NCBI GenBank assembly: GCA_013151585.1
Contig: JAADHY010000029.1
Location: forward strand, 1 to 32,287
DNA length: 32,287 nt
Source of the DNA: Planctomycetota bacterium
Lineage (GTDB): Bacteria > Planctomycetota > Planctomycetia > Planctomycetales > Planctomycetaceae
Reading direction: 5' to 3'
Made by a program: the position numbers and the translations under genes. Shown here one piece after another: positions 8,446 through 16,893 of the stretch (the first letter of the stretch is position 1; every line of letters starts with the position of its first letter). The notes below the pieces were generated by a model. It ran no database searches, was not told where the DNA came from, and worked only from the letters and a program-made list of their open reading frames with translations.

Positions 8446-8832
8446 TTAGTGTTTCAGGTCTTTCACGCCCTTCTTGCCTGCCACGGTCTTCTTGACCCCC
8501 TTCCGGGTCCGAGCATTGGTGCGAGTTCGCTGGCCCCGGACGGGCAGCCCCCGTCGGTGCCGCAGGCCACGGTAGCAGCGGATGTCCCGCAACCGAGCAA
8601 TGTCCTGCTGGATGCTTCGCCGCAATTGCCCCTCAAGGATGTACTCCTTATCCAACAGGCTGTTGATGCGGCCGATATCCTCGTCCGACAGTTGGCCGGC
8701 CTTCACCTGCGGATCAATGCCCAGCCGATGGCAAATCTGAAGAGCACTGGTCCGACCGATACCAAAAAGGTAGGTCAACGAAATGTACGTCGGTTTCTCA
8801 TTCGGAATGTCAACACCGTGGACACGCGGCAT
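8446..8832 (-). CDS. rpsM: Ribosomal protein uS13
   Basis: uS13 sits in the small-subunit head, contacts the P-site tRNA and bridges to the large subunit. The 128-residue product begins MPRVHGVDIPNEK and contains 'YLFGIGRTSALQIC' and the highly conserved C-terminal 'RGLPVRGQRTRTNARTRKG'. The length is close to the bacterial norm. It lies 53 bases after rpmJ, with no infA between map and rpmJ as seen in many other phyla. Confidence 0.96.
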   Translation of the reverse strand: MPRVHGVDIPNEKPTYISLTYLFGIGRTSALQICHRLGIDPQVKAGQLSDEDIGRINSLLDKEYILEGQLRRSIQQDIARLRDIRCYRGLRHRRGLPVRGQRTRTNARTRKGVKKTVAGKKGVKDLKH

Positions 8833-8885
8833 GGTTTTCTCGACTCCTGGCCCTCGGGGCTGGTAAAGGCGTCAGGGCGCACCGG

Positions 8886-9002
8886 CTACCCTTGGCGCTG
8901 TTTGTGGCGCGGATTCGACGAGCAGACGACGTAAGTTTTCCCCTTACGCCGCACAATTTTACAGTTCTCACAGATTCGCTTGACGCTGGAACGGACTTTC
9001 AT
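8886..9002 (-). CDS. rpmJ: Ribosomal protein bL36
   Basis: bL36 is the smallest large-subunit protein, here 38 residues. The ATG at 9002 is preceded by AAAGGAG and gives MKVRSSVKRICENCKIVRRK, then 'GKTYVVCSSNPRHKQRQG'. Two cysteines in CENC plus a later Cys and His form the classic zinc ribbon, so this is the zinc-binding type. The reading frame stays open upstream to 9086, but that extension overlaps the map 3' end and is not part of the family. Confidence 0.95.
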   Translation of the reverse strand: MKVRSSVKRICENCKIVRRKGKTYVVCSSNPRHKQRQG

Positions 9003-9036
9003 CGCCTCGTTCTCCTTTCGATCGAAAGAACGACAA

Positions 9037-9906
9037 TTATAGGCAGTCGCGTCCGCTTTTCTCAACCGAACTGCGACCGTCTTCACGCGATTTTCCGCGT
9101 CCCGGCGGACAAATTCTTTCGGGTTCCCCGGTCAGGCCCGCCGTAAGGACGTCCGGGCCCGAGTCGGTGATCGCCACCGTCCACTCGAAATGGGCGGCCG
9201 GGCGACCATCCGCCGTCACGACCGACCAACCGTCGGGGCCGACTCGTGTCAGGGCGTTTCCGTTTGTCAGGATGGGTTCTATGGTGAAAACCAAGCCCGG
9301 CCGCAGTTGGAAAAAGCCGGCTCGATCCCCAGCCCCGCCAACTGAAAGGGGGACCTGGGGGTCTTCGTGCAGCTCCCGGCCGATCCCGTGGCCGGGGAAT
9401 CCCTCCACAAGCCGCAAATGCCGGGCCCGCACGACGTTCTCCAGCCGGGTGACCACATCCCGCCACGTCCCGACTTCTGGGTCACCGAGCAGTTCGATCG
9501 CACGCTGCAGAAGCTTTCGTCCGGTCTGCAGCAAAGCGTCGCTTTCTGCGTCTGCTGGGCCGACGGAATATGTCCAGGCCGCATCGCTGCACCAACCTTG
9601 CCATCGACATCCGACGTCCAGGCTAACCAAATCCCCCGCTCGTAGTTGGCGGTCGCCCGGGACGCCGTGCGTCACTTCCTCATTGACGGAGACGCAACAG
9701 GCGGCAGGAAAGGCACGACGGCCGCCCCGTTCGCGGAAAACCGCCTCCGCCCCTTCCGACCGGAGAACTCGCTCAACCGCGTCCGCCAACTCGCGGGTCG
9801 TTGTCCCGGGCCGCAGCAACGAGCGAGCCACTTGGTGGGCTCGGACGACGATCCGGCCCGCCTGCCGCATCCGCTCGATTTCTTCTCGAGACTTGAGGAT
9901 GATCAC
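9037..9906 (-). CDS. map: Methionine aminopeptidase, type I
   Basis: The enzyme removes the initiator methionine from new proteins. The five metal ligands are visible: Asp in 'LVSLDVGCRW', Asp in 'GWCSDAAWTYSVG', His in 'GFPGHGIGRELHEDP', Glu in 'VFTIEPIL' and Glu in 'HFEWTVAITD'. The start is a GTG at 9906 preceded by GGGAAG and gives MIILKSREEIERMRQAGRIV, the normal type I N-terminus. At 289 residues it is about 30 longer than usual, through a polar C-terminal tail after 'FEWTVAITDSGPDVLTAGL' that runs to 34 bases before rpmJ. It follows secY directly; adk is missing between them. Confidence 0.95.
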   Translation of the reverse strand: MIILKSREEIERMRQAGRIVVRAHQVARSLLRPGTTTRELADAVERVLRSEGAEAVFRERGGRRAFPAACCVSVNEEVTHGVPGDRQLRAGDLVSLDVGCRWQGWCSDAAWTYSVGPADAESDALLQTGRKLLQRAIELLGDPEVGTWRDVVTRLENVVRARHLRLVEGFPGHGIGRELHEDPQVPLSVGGAGDRAGFFQLRPGLVFTIEPILTNGNALTRVGPDGWSVVTADGRPAAHFEWTVAITDSGPDVLTAGLTGEPERICPPGRGKSREDGRSSVEKSGRDCL

Positions 9907-9984
9907 GCCAGCTTCCCGAAGACTCGACGGCCGTGGGCTTTTGCAACCTGCCCCTCGCGTCGGTGCGGCTGGCGGTGTCGCAGG

Positions 9985-11346
9985 TCACCGCTTCTTCGTT
10001 TCCACTTCCAACAAGCCCGGATAGTTCCGCATGACCAAATGGCTGTCGATCTTCTGGATTAAATCCAATTCGACCGAAACTACGATTAGCAACCCGGTTC
10101 CTCCGTAAAACGACGCGATCAAGTACGGAATGCCCATCGAGGTGGCGACGATCGTCGGGATGACGGCCACAATCGCGAGGAAGGCGGCACCGACGTAGGT
10201 GATCCGGACCATCACTTGCTCGAGATACGCGGCCGTGCGTCGGCCCGGCCGATAACCCGGGATGAAGCTTCCGTAATCCTTCAGGTTGTCGGCCATATCC
10301 TTCGGGTTGAACGTAATGGCCGTCCAGAAATAGCAGAAGAAGTAAATCAAGATAATGTAGCAGACGTTGTATACGTAACCACGTCCGCCGCCGAAGGTGT
10401 CCGCCAACATGGCGAGGACCCGCGAGTCGGGAAACATCCGCGACAGTTGGCCGAACAGGAACCACGGGAACATCAAAAGACTGGACGCAAAGATAATCGG
10501 CATGACGCCGGCTTGGTTGACTCGCAACGGCAGAAACTGCCGCTGTCCACCCAGGATCCGCCGCCCCCGAACATGCTTAGCGCTTTGAATCGGGATCCGT
10601 CGTTGGCCTTCGGTGATCGCTAGCACCCAGACCACGACGAAGACGAACAGCGCCGCCAGCAACAGGATTTTCTCGATGCCCATGTCGGCTCCGAGCTGAA
10701 GCGAAGCCTGCTGGAACAACTGCCGCCCCGCACCGGGCATGCGAGCGATGATCCCCGCCATGATCAGCAAGCTGATGCCGTTGCCGATGCCGTAAGCGTC
10801 GATCTGCTCACCGATCCACATCAGCAGGATAGTTCCCGCCGTCATGGTCAACGTACAGACGAGATGCCAATAAAAAGAGTTGTATTCGGGACGGACCAGA
10901 TCGGCTCCGAGCATGCCACCCGCCAATCCTCGAATCCAAAAATAGCTTTGCCCGAGGCATATGAACACGGTTGCATACCGAGTGTATTCGTTGATTTTTT
11001 TGCGCCCAGCTTCCCCCTCTTTTCGGAGCTGCTCCAGCGGCGGATAAACGCTGGCCAGAAGCTCAAAAATAATCGCCGCAGAGATGTACGGCATGATGCC
11101 CAAGCCGAAGATCGTCGCGTTACCGATCTGAGCAGCCGAGAAAAGGGCCACTACCTGCATGATCTGGCCCATCCCGCCGCCTTGGCCTTGCTGCATCAGC
11201 TCGATATTCTTCTGCAACTGTCCTTGATCGATGATCGGCAGCGGAACCCAGAACCCCATCCGGTAGACCGCCAGCAGGGCGAGTGTGAAGAGGATTTTCC
11301 GGCGCAGTTCCGGGATTTTGAACAGCGTGATCAGCTTACCGAACAT
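9985..11346 (-). CDS. secY: Protein translocase channel subunit SecY
   Basis: SecY forms the inner-membrane channel for Sec-dependent export. The 453-residue protein has about ten hydrophobic helices and starts 'MFGKLITLFKIPELRRKILF'. Typical segments are 'GLGIMPYISAAIIFELL', 'RKEGEAGRKKINEYTRYAT', 'DAYGIGNGISLLIMAGI', 'ITEGQRRIPIQSAK' (cytoplasmic loop) and 'NPKDMADNLKDYGSFIPGYR'. It lies 196 bases after rplO in the spc part of the cluster. A short inverted repeat (CCGCC/GGCGG) follows the rplO stop but has no T-tract. Confidence 0.97.
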   Translation of the reverse strand: MFGKLITLFKIPELRRKILFTLALLAVYRMGFWVPLPIIDQGQLQKNIELMQQGQGGGMGQIMQVVALFSAAQIGNATIFGLGIMPYISAAIIFELLASVYPPLEQLRKEGEAGRKKINEYTRYATVFICLGQSYFWIRGLAGGMLGADLVRPEYNSFYWHLVCTLTMTAGTILLMWIGEQIDAYGIGNGISLLIMAGIIARMPGAGRQLFQQASLQLGADMGIEKILLLAALFVFVVVWVLAITEGQRRIPIQSAKHVRGRRILGGQRQFLPLRVNQAGVMPIIFASSLLMFPWFLFGQLSRMFPDSRVLAMLADTFGGGRGYVYNVCYIILIYFFCYFWTAITFNPKDMADNLKDYGSFIPGYRPGRRTAAYLEQVMVRITYVGAAFLAIVAVIPTIVATSMGIPYLIASFYGGTGLLIVVSVELDLIQKIDSHLVMRNYPGLLEVETKKR

Positions 11347-11542
11347 GACACTTGCATCCTGTTTGGTGGCTCGACGGGCCGCGTGCCGTATTCGAACGGG
11401 CCGCTCGATTTCGGCGAGGGCCGCCAGCGGCTTCTCTATCGCCGGAAGGGCCCCGCGGGCGGCTCCGGCTTCCGTGCCTCAAGTGTGCTGTCCCAGGATC
11501 GCCGCCCGTTATTCATCGGCGGGCACGAGAGGCGGGACGGGT

Positions 11543-11998
11543 TTACGAAGCAGCAATCTGTTCGGCGACGCCGCCACACGCCGTGATCTTTTCCTGGGCC
11601 GCTCTCGAAAACTGGTGTGCCTGGACGGTCAACTTCTTCGTGAGTTCGCCTTTGGCGAGGATTTTTATCTGATCATAGCGGCCTTTGGCTAGACCTTTTT
11701 CTGCCAGCGCCTCGGGGGTGACGGTGTCACCGTCCTGGAATGCCTGTTCTAAGGCTCCAACGTTGACGATGGCGATCTTCAGCGCGAAGGCCTTGTTGTT
11801 GAAGCCGCGCTTCGCAACCCGACGGAACAAAGGCATCTGGCCGCCTTCGTAGCCCCGGCGCAGCGACGCTCCCGCCCGGCTTCCGTAGCCTTTGTGGCCC
11901 CGACCGCACGTCTTGCCGTGGCCGGAACCGGTCCCGCGGCCGACTCGTTTCCGCCGTCGACGTCTGTTGATTCCTCGATGAACGTCGTTAATGATCAT
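11543..11998 (-). CDS. rplO: Ribosomal protein uL15
   Basis: uL15 is a late-assembling large-subunit protein. The 151-residue product has the glycine-rich N-terminal signature 'RVGRGTGSGHGKTCGRGHKG' and 'GGQMPLFRRVAKRGFNNK'. Its ATG overlaps the rpsE stop in an ATGA arrangement, which suggests translational coupling. This overlap also shows directly that rpmD (uL30), normally between rpsE and rplO, is absent. Confidence 0.95.
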   Translation of the reverse strand: MIINDVHRGINRRRRRKRVGRGTGSGHGKTCGRGHKGYGSRAGASLRRGYEGGQMPLFRRVAKRGFNNKAFALKIAIVNVGALEQAFQDGDTVTPEALAEKGLAKGRYDQIKILAKGELTKKLTVQAHQFSRAAQEKITACGGVAEQIAAS

Positions 11999-12477
11999 GA
12001 CAGCTTGACTCCTCGCAGTCGCTCGATGTCTTCCCGATTGCGGAGCCGCGTCAAGGCGTCAAAGGTGGCTTTCACCAGATTGATCGGGTTGTTGGAACCG
12101 CGGCTCTTGGTGAGGATGTCGGAGATGCCGGCCGCCTCCACCACCGCTCGAACACATTCTCCCGCGATGATGCCGGTCCCGGGCCGGGCGGGCAGCAAGA
12201 GCACTCGGGACGCTCCGAACCGCCCGACAATTTGATGAGGGATCGTGGTCCCCACCAACGGCACTCGGACCATACTCCGTTCGGCCGCCTTGGTCGCCTT
12301 CTCGACGGCGGAAGGAACCTCCGTCGCCTTGCCGTACCCCCAGCCGACTCGCCCCTTGCGATCGCCCACTACGACCATCGCCGAAAAACTGAATCGGCGG
12401 CCGCCTTTGACGACGCAGGCGCAGCGCCGAATCTGGATGACGTTCTCGATTGTCTGCTTCTCGATGTCCGTCGACAC
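11995..12477 (-). CDS. rpsE: Ribosomal protein uS5
   Basis: uS5 helps keep decoding accurate and lies at the mRNA entry. I choose the GTG at 12477, preceded by GGGAG, giving MSTDIEKQTIENVIQIRRC and 160 residues; an ATG at 12525 in the same frame would add 16 residues and has no ribosome-binding site. Family marks are 'KGGRRFSFSAMVVVGDRKG', 'GYGKATEVPSAVEKA', 'GTTIPHQIVGRFGASRVLL' and 'AGISDILTKSRGSNNPINLV'. It is coupled to rplO by a 4-base overlap. Confidence 0.94.
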   Translation of the reverse strand: MSTDIEKQTIENVIQIRRCACVVKGGRRFSFSAMVVVGDRKGRVGWGYGKATEVPSAVEKATKAAERSMVRVPLVGTTIPHQIVGRFGASRVLLLPARPGTGIIAGECVRAVVEAAGISDILTKSRGSNNPINLVKATFDALTRLRNREDIERLRGVKLS

Positions 12478-12584
12478 GTTTTGGCTCCCGTGGGTCTCTT
12501 GATTCTTTGATCTCCGCCCGATCATCCGCCGCAGACGGTGGGACTCGGCCGGAGCCGAACCTCGATGTCGATCTCCGCGGCCGG

Positions 12585-12968
12585 TCAGAAGTCCAAGCCA
12601 GCCTCACGAGCGGCATTGGCCAGAGCCGCCACGCGGCCATGGAACTTGTATCGTCCGCGATCAAACGCCACCTGCTTGATCCCTTTTTCCAGAGCACGCT
12701 CGGCCAGAATCTTTCCAACTTTCGCGGCCGCCTCTTTATTCCCCCCGTTCTCGCCCGGACCGCAAACCGCTTTCTCTAACGTGCTGGCCGCGACCAGCGT
12801 ATGGCCCGCTTCGTCGTCGATGATCTGAGCGTAAATGTGCTTGTTGCTGCGAAACACAGAAAGGCGCGGTCGAGCCGTACCCGCCACCTTCGCCGCGCGG
12901 CGAATCCGGTTACGGACTCGGTAAGTCCGCCGAATGCGACGCTTCTGAATTCGCTTGATCGTTCGCAT
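12585..12968 (-). CDS. rplR: Ribosomal protein uL18
   Basis: uL18 binds 5S rRNA in the central protuberance. The ATG at 12968 gives a 127-residue protein starting MRTIKRIQKRRIRRTYRVRN, with 'RPRLSVFRSNKHIYAQIIDD' and the conserved ending 'FHGRVAALANAAREAGLDF'. A TTG at 12992 in frame adds 8 residues; GGAGG, 12 bases before the ATG, favours the ATG. A 130-base spacer separates it from rplF. Confidence 0.95.
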   Translation of the reverse strand: MRTIKRIQKRRIRRTYRVRNRIRRAAKVAGTARPRLSVFRSNKHIYAQIIDDEAGHTLVAASTLEKAVCGPGENGGNKEAAAKVGKILAERALEKGIKQVAFDRGRYKFHGRVAALANAAREAGLDF

Positions 12969-13098
12969 GGTTTCGCTTTCGCCTCCGGCCAATCGCCTTT
13001 TCCGGCGGACGTCGTCTCGCCCGCCCGGTCTTTACCTTTTGCTCCTGCCCTCGACAAACAGGCTCGGTCCTACCACAAAACGCACAAGACAAAACCGA

Positions 13099-13653
13099 CT
13101 AGCCCGCTCCACCGGCGAAAGCCTTGCCCGCCTTCCGCCGAATGTGCTCGCCTTGATAGCGGATTCCTTTACCCTTGTACGGCTCGGGCGGACGGACACG
13201 GCGAATCTCCGCAGCAAACTGTCCGACCGCCTGTTTGTCCGGACTCCTCAGCACAATGTGCGTCGTATCCGGTAACTCGCACTGCACGTTGTCCGGGACG
13301 GTCAATTTCACCGAATGAGCGAAACCGACCTGAAGCTCCAGCTCCTTCCCGTTCAGAAACGCCTGGTAACCGACCCCCACAATTTCCAGCCGTTTCTCAA
13401 ATGGCTGATGAACGCCCTGCACCATGTTGTTGATCAGAGCTCGCGTCAGCCCGTGCAGAGCGCGGTTCTGCCTCTGGTCGTCGGGCCGACTGACTCGGAT
13501 CTCCCGTGCCTGTTCATCGTAGACCACGGTCATGTTCGGATGATGCTGGAGAGACAACTCGCCGTGCTTGCCTTTCACCGTCACCCGATTGCCGTCGATC
13601 TTTACTTCGACGCCGTCCGGCACCGGTATCGGTTTTCTGCCAATCCGCGACAT
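13099..13653 (-). CDS. rplF: Ribosomal protein uL6
   Basis: uL6 lies near the sarcin-ricin loop and the factor-binding site. The 184-residue product begins MSRIGRKPIPVPDGVEVKID and keeps 'VTVKGKHGELS', 'NMVQGVHQPFEKRLEIVGVG' and the conserved C-terminal 'PEPYKGKGIRYQGEHIRRKA'. Length is normal. It lies 118 bases after rpsH, with no other gene between. Confidence 0.96.
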   Translation of the reverse strand: MSRIGRKPIPVPDGVEVKIDGNRVTVKGKHGELSLQHHPNMTVVYDEQAREIRVSRPDDQRQNRALHGLTRALINNMVQGVHQPFEKRLEIVGVGYQAFLNGKELELQVGFAHSVKLTVPDNVQCELPDTTHIVLRSPDKQAVGQFAAEIRRVRPPEPYKGKGIRYQGEHIRRKAGKAFAGGAG

Positions 13654-13771
13654 GGTCGATTCACCTATCCTGCGCGGGTCCTGAACTGATGGGGTATTCT
13701 ATTTTGCGGGCCGAAAAGACGCTGGCCCGCCGAAACGACACGATCCACTGCAAGGGACCGAACTTTCGACC

Positions 13772-14167
13772 TCACCACACCTCACAAAGGATTTCGCCTC
13801 CGACGCCTTTCTTCTTCGCCTCCCGATTACTCAGGATGCCTTGATTCGTCGAAAGGATGCATATGCCCAAACCCTGAAGGACGTCCGGCAAATCGCGAAC
13901 GCCGGCATAGACTCGACGTCCCGGCTTGCTGATCCGGCGGATGTGCTGAATCACCCGTTCGCCGTTCAAGCCGTACTTCAAGTTAATGCGGAGAACGTTC
14001 TGCGGATGCTGCTCCAGGATTTCGTAGTCCCAGATATACCCCTCGCGCTGAAGGACATCCGCAATGCCGATCTTCAGCTTTGTGGCCGGCATGTCCACAA
14101 ACGGCCGCTCGATTTGAACGGCGTTGCGAATCCGGGTCAGCATGTCAGCGATCGGGTCCGTCATCAT
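13772..14167 (-). CDS. rpsH: Ribosomal protein uS8
   Basis: uS8 binds the central domain of 16S rRNA; in E. coli it also represses the spc operon. The 131-residue product begins MMTDPIADMLTRIRNAVQIE (preceded by GAGGT) and ends with 'NREAKKKGVGGEILCEVW', both typical. The 233-base gap upstream, between rpsN and rpsH, is long for this cluster; it might hold a translational control site, but I did not recognise the uS8-binding helix. Confidence 0.96.
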   Translation of the reverse strand: MMTDPIADMLTRIRNAVQIERPFVDMPATKLKIGIADVLQREGYIWDYEILEQHPQNVLRINLKYGLNGERVIQHIRRISKPGRRVYAGVRDLPDVLQGLGICILSTNQGILSNREAKKKGVGGEILCEVW

Positions 14168-14400
14168 GGCAACGACTACCTCGTGTCAACGATAGCTCTC
14201 GTCGTGTATCCTCTGAAAACGATGGGATCGTTCGTTGGACTGTTCTCGTAGTTTCGATTCCTCGGTTTAGCGGGCTCGTCCCCGCCGGTCATTCTCGGCG
14301 CCACTTTCCTGCGTTTTTCGGTCCAGAGCCCCCGATTCCTGTCCGACGACGATTGCCGGCCGCTCCGGGCGGAATCCGGGCCGCGCGAAGACGAACGCCT

Positions 14401-14586
14401 TTACCAACTCGCTTTCTTCACGCCCGGCACCAGGCCGTCCAAACAAAGGTTCCGGAAGCAGATGCGGCACACCTTGAACTTTCGGTACACCCCCCGCGGC
14501 CGACCACACAACTGGCAGCGGTTTTCCCGTCGGGTGGAAAACTTGGGAGGACGCTTCGCTTTTTCGATTTTCGCTTTACTTGCCAT
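14401..14586 (-). CDS. rpsN: Ribosomal protein uS14, zinc-binding type
   Basis: uS14 helps assemble the small-subunit head. The 61-residue product has two CxxC pairs, 'ENRCQLCGRPRGVYRKF' and 'VCRICFRNLCLDGLVPGVKK', so it is the short zinc-containing (C+) form. It starts MASKAKIEKAKRPPKFSTRR. The order rplE-rpsN-rpsH is the standard spc order. Confidence 0.96.
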   Translation of the reverse strand: MASKAKIEKAKRPPKFSTRRENRCQLCGRPRGVYRKFKVCRICFRNLCLDGLVPGVKKASW

Positions 14587-14653
14587 CTTTCTTTCCGTGT
14601 TGCCTCAACTGGCTTCGCTCAGCACCGTCTTCTCCGGTCGTCCCGTCCTGCTT

Positions 14654-15217
14654 CTACCGCTGTGCGCCGGCCTTCCGGAACGGCATGCCGAGCTCTTTCA
14701 GCAGCAAGTACCCTTCTTCGTCGTTCTTGGCTGTCGTGACGAAAGCGATATTCATTCCCTGCTGGTAGTGGACGGAATCGGGATCGATTTCGGGGAACAC
14801 CAACTGCTCGTTCAATCCCATGTTGTAATTGCCGTGGCCGTCGAAACCGTTCGGATTGAGACCTCGAAAGTCGCGGACCCGGGGCAGAGCCAGCGAGATG
14901 AGCCGGTCGAGGAACTCGTACATGCGCTTCCCTCGCAACGTGACTCGGCAGCCGACTTCCATGCCCTTCCGCAAACGGAAGCCCGAGACGGATTTTTTCG
15001 CTCGCGTAATCGCCGGCTGCTGGCCTGTCAACTGCCGCAGGTGCGTAACCGCCTCTTCCAGTCGCTTCCGGTCCTGGATGGCCCGTCCCACGCCCATGCT
15101 GACCACGATCCGCTCCAACCGTGGTACAGCCAGGATGTTCTTCAGTCCTAGCTCCTTTTGCAGCTTCGGGGCGATTTCGTTTCGATACCGTTCAAGAAGT
15201 CTGGCCATGGCTATCAT
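14654..15217 (-). CDS. rplE: Ribosomal protein uL5
   Basis: uL5 binds 5S rRNA and touches the P-site tRNA. The 187-residue product shows 'LERYRNEIAPKLQKELG', 'LERIVVSMGVGRAIQD', 'GQQPAITRAKKSVSGFRLRK' and 'GLNPNGFDGHGNYNMGLNEQ', all strongly conserved. ATGs at 15217 and 15208 are both possible starts; neither has a strong Shine-Dalgarno. Confidence 0.96.
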   Translation of the reverse strand: MIAMARLLERYRNEIAPKLQKELGLKNILAVPRLERIVVSMGVGRAIQDRKRLEEAVTHLRQLTGQQPAITRAKKSVSGFRLRKGMEVGCRVTLRGKRMYEFLDRLISLALPRVRDFRGLNPNGFDGHGNYNMGLNEQLVFPEIDPDSVHYQQGMNIAFVTTAKNDEEGYLLLKELGMPFRKAGAQR

Positions 15218-15305
15218 TACCGACCTGGTTCTTTTTCTTCACGGTCCCTGATTTTTGTGACGGAAGACGGCCTCCGCCGATTCCCGGCCGTCGAAGCGGC
15301 GGGGG

Positions 15306-15662
15306 TCATGCTTTTTTGGCGTAACGGGCTTTGGGAGGACCGGCTTCGCCGATCCGCGTCCCGCACTTCTTGCAGTAACGTTCTTTGCGGCCCTCGCTGT
15401 CGTACCGGTACCCGACCCGGACACCCTGCGTACAAGACGAGCAATACAGGAGACAATTGGAAGCATCGATAGGAAGTTCCAGCTCCAGCCGCCCGCCCTG
15501 AGGGCTTTTCGGATGCCCGCGACGCACGTGCTTGTAAACCCGGTTAACGCCTTCGACGATCACCTTCCGCCCCCCGTCCAGGACCTGGAGCACCTTACGG
15601 GGACCCGGCGCCGCGTCGTCACCGGCGATCACGACCACACTGTCGCCGCTCCGGATTCTCAT
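15306..15662 (-). CDS. rplX: Ribosomal protein uL24 with zinc-ribbon-like C-terminus
   Basis: uL24 starts large-subunit assembly and lies at the exit-tunnel rim. The 118-residue product has the KOW motif region 'IRSGDSVVVIAGDDAAPGPR' with 'KVLQVLDGGRKVIVEGVN', then two CxxC pairs ('LLYCSSCTQGVRVGYRY' and 'RYCKKCGTRIGEAG'), so it probably binds zinc as many bacterial uL24 proteins do. It begins three bases after the rplN stop, consistent with co-transcription. Confidence 0.96.
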   Translation of the reverse strand: MRIRSGDSVVVIAGDDAAPGPRKVLQVLDGGRKVIVEGVNRVYKHVRRGHPKSPQGGRLELELPIDASNCLLYCSSCTQGVRVGYRYDSEGRKERYCKKCGTRIGEAGPPKARYAKKA

Positions 15663-15665
15663 CGT

Positions 15666-16034
15666 TCACACCACCTCGCTGGCTAGGCTGATGATTTTCA
15701 TGAAGTTTCGCTCGCGAAGCTCGCGGGCCACTGCGCCGAAAACGCGCGTCCCGCGAGGATTGCCGTCGTTGTCAATCAGGACGATCGCGTTCTTGTCAAA
15801 CCGGACGTAACTGCCATCCTCCCGGCGCGTCGGCTGGCGGCAACGGACGATGACACCTCGCATCACGCTGCCCGCCTTGATCTGACTGCCGGGCAACGTC
15901 TTCTGAATGCTCACAACGATCACGTCGCCCAGTCCGGCGGTCCGGCGTCGTGATGCGCCCAAAACCTTGATACACCGCGCCACTTTCGCGCCCGTGTTAT
16001 CGGCAACGTCCAGAAGGGTCTGCATCTGGATCAT
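15666..16034 (-). CDS. rplN: Ribosomal protein uL14
   Basis: uL14 forms an intersubunit bridge and is the docking site for the silencing factor RsfS. The 122-residue product is canonical in length and sequence: 'MIQMQTLLDVADNTGAKVAR', 'GDVIVVSIQKTLPGSQIKAG', 'RGVIVRCRQPTRREDGSYVR' and 'RGTRVFGAVARELRERNFMK'. The 155-base gap before it, after rpsQ, carries an AAAGG ribosome-binding site and no coding sequence that I can see. Confidence 0.97.
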   Translation of the reverse strand: MIQMQTLLDVADNTGAKVARCIKVLGASRRRTAGLGDVIVVSIQKTLPGSQIKAGSVMRGVIVRCRQPTRREDGSYVRFDKNAIVLIDNDGNPRGTRVFGAVARELRERNFMKIISLASEVV

Positions 16035-16189
16035 TGTTTGGTCGCCTTTCCGTCAATTCGTCCATGTCTCAAAGGGCTGCTTGCTCCCGGTCGCTCGTGG
16101 GGACGGACCGTTCTGATCGTGGCTCCGAGCTTTTTGGGATCGGTCCACCCCACCGCGCTGATAGGACGATGGGAAACAACCGGCCACGC

Positions 16190-16561
16190 CTACGGTGTCG
16201 CTGGTTCGGAGGCCTCGGCTGGCCCTTCCACCGAAGACGCGGTCGCTTCTGTCTCAGCCTGGTCACTGGCCGTGCCCGGTTCGTCGATCGCTTCGGCAGA
16301 CGACCGTGGTCGGCCTTGGGTCGAACCTCGTTTCACGATCCGCACCAAGTCCCACCGCTTGGTCTTGGATCGAGGGCGAGATTCGATGATCTCCACGATG
16401 TCGTTCTCGCGAGCTTCATTCCGCTCGTCGTGAACCTGGCAGATCGTGCGGCCGCGCACGATCTTCCCGTAAACGGGGTGCCGATAGCGCCGCTCGATTT
16501 CCACTCGAATCGTTTTGTCTCGCTTGTCACTGGTGACGATGCCAATCAACCGTTTTCGCAT
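16190..16561 (-). CDS. rpsQ: Ribosomal protein uS17 with acidic C-terminal tail
   Basis: uS17 binds the 5' domain of 16S rRNA. Residues 1-78 make a complete uS17 core (MRKRLIGIVTSDKRDKTIRV, 'HPVYGKIVRGRTICQVHDE', 'DIVEIIESRPRSKTKRWDLV'). Residues about 79-123 form a Ser/Ala/Glu/Pro-rich acidic tail ending 'GPAEASEPATP'; E. coli S17 has 84 residues and no such tail. The tail has the same composition as those of bL17 and uL4 in this cluster. It lies 21 bases after rpmC. Confidence 0.95.
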   Translation of the reverse strand: MRKRLIGIVTSDKRDKTIRVEIERRYRHPVYGKIVRGRTICQVHDERNEARENDIVEIIESRPRSKTKRWDLVRIVKRGSTQGRPRSSAEAIDEPGTASDQAETEATASSVEGPAEASEPATP

Positions 16562-16582
16562 GGACGCCGCCTCTCGGAACCC

Positions 16583-16813
16583 TTATTGTTGGCTGCCTTC
16601 TTCTTCACGAGCCAATTCCCGCTCCAGTTCCCGTTCGCGCAAGATCGTTTTGATCCGCGCGATTTCGCGTCGGAGCTTTCGCAAGTTACTGGGAGCGTCC
16701 AAACGCTCCGTCGCCGCCTGGAACCTCAGGCGGAACAACTCTTTCTGGCACGTGACCAGCTCATGATGAAGCTGGTCATCGCTCATTTCCCGCAGTTCTT
16801 TGGCCTTCGTCAT
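16583..16813 (-). CDS. rpmC: Ribosomal protein uL29
   Basis: uL29 lies next to uL23 at the polypeptide exit and helps form the docking site for nascent-chain factors. The ATG at 16813 gives 76 residues: MTKAKELREMSDDQLHHELV, 'CQKELFRLRFQAATERLDAP' and 'LRKLRREIARIKTILRERE'. The frame stays open upstream to 16963, but that stretch overlaps rplP and is not family sequence. Confidence 0.95.
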   Translation of the reverse strand: MTKAKELREMSDDQLHHELVTCQKELFRLRFQAATERLDAPSNLRKLRREIARIKTILRERELERELAREEEGSQQ

Positions 16814-16893
16814 GGTTTCACACCCTGTTGCCGTGAAAGGAAGCCAGCAGGCTTCCTGTCGCCGAACGATCGATCGTTCGGAAACGGTCTGTG

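Noticed and set aside
9167..10024. Plus-strand open frame of 285 codons opposite map
   Set aside because: Shadow of the map gene, which has all five metal ligands on the minus strand.
14168..14400. Hidden gene in the rpsN-rpsH gap
   Set aside because: A minus-strand frame there overlaps rpsN out of frame and has no ribosome-binding site or family pattern.
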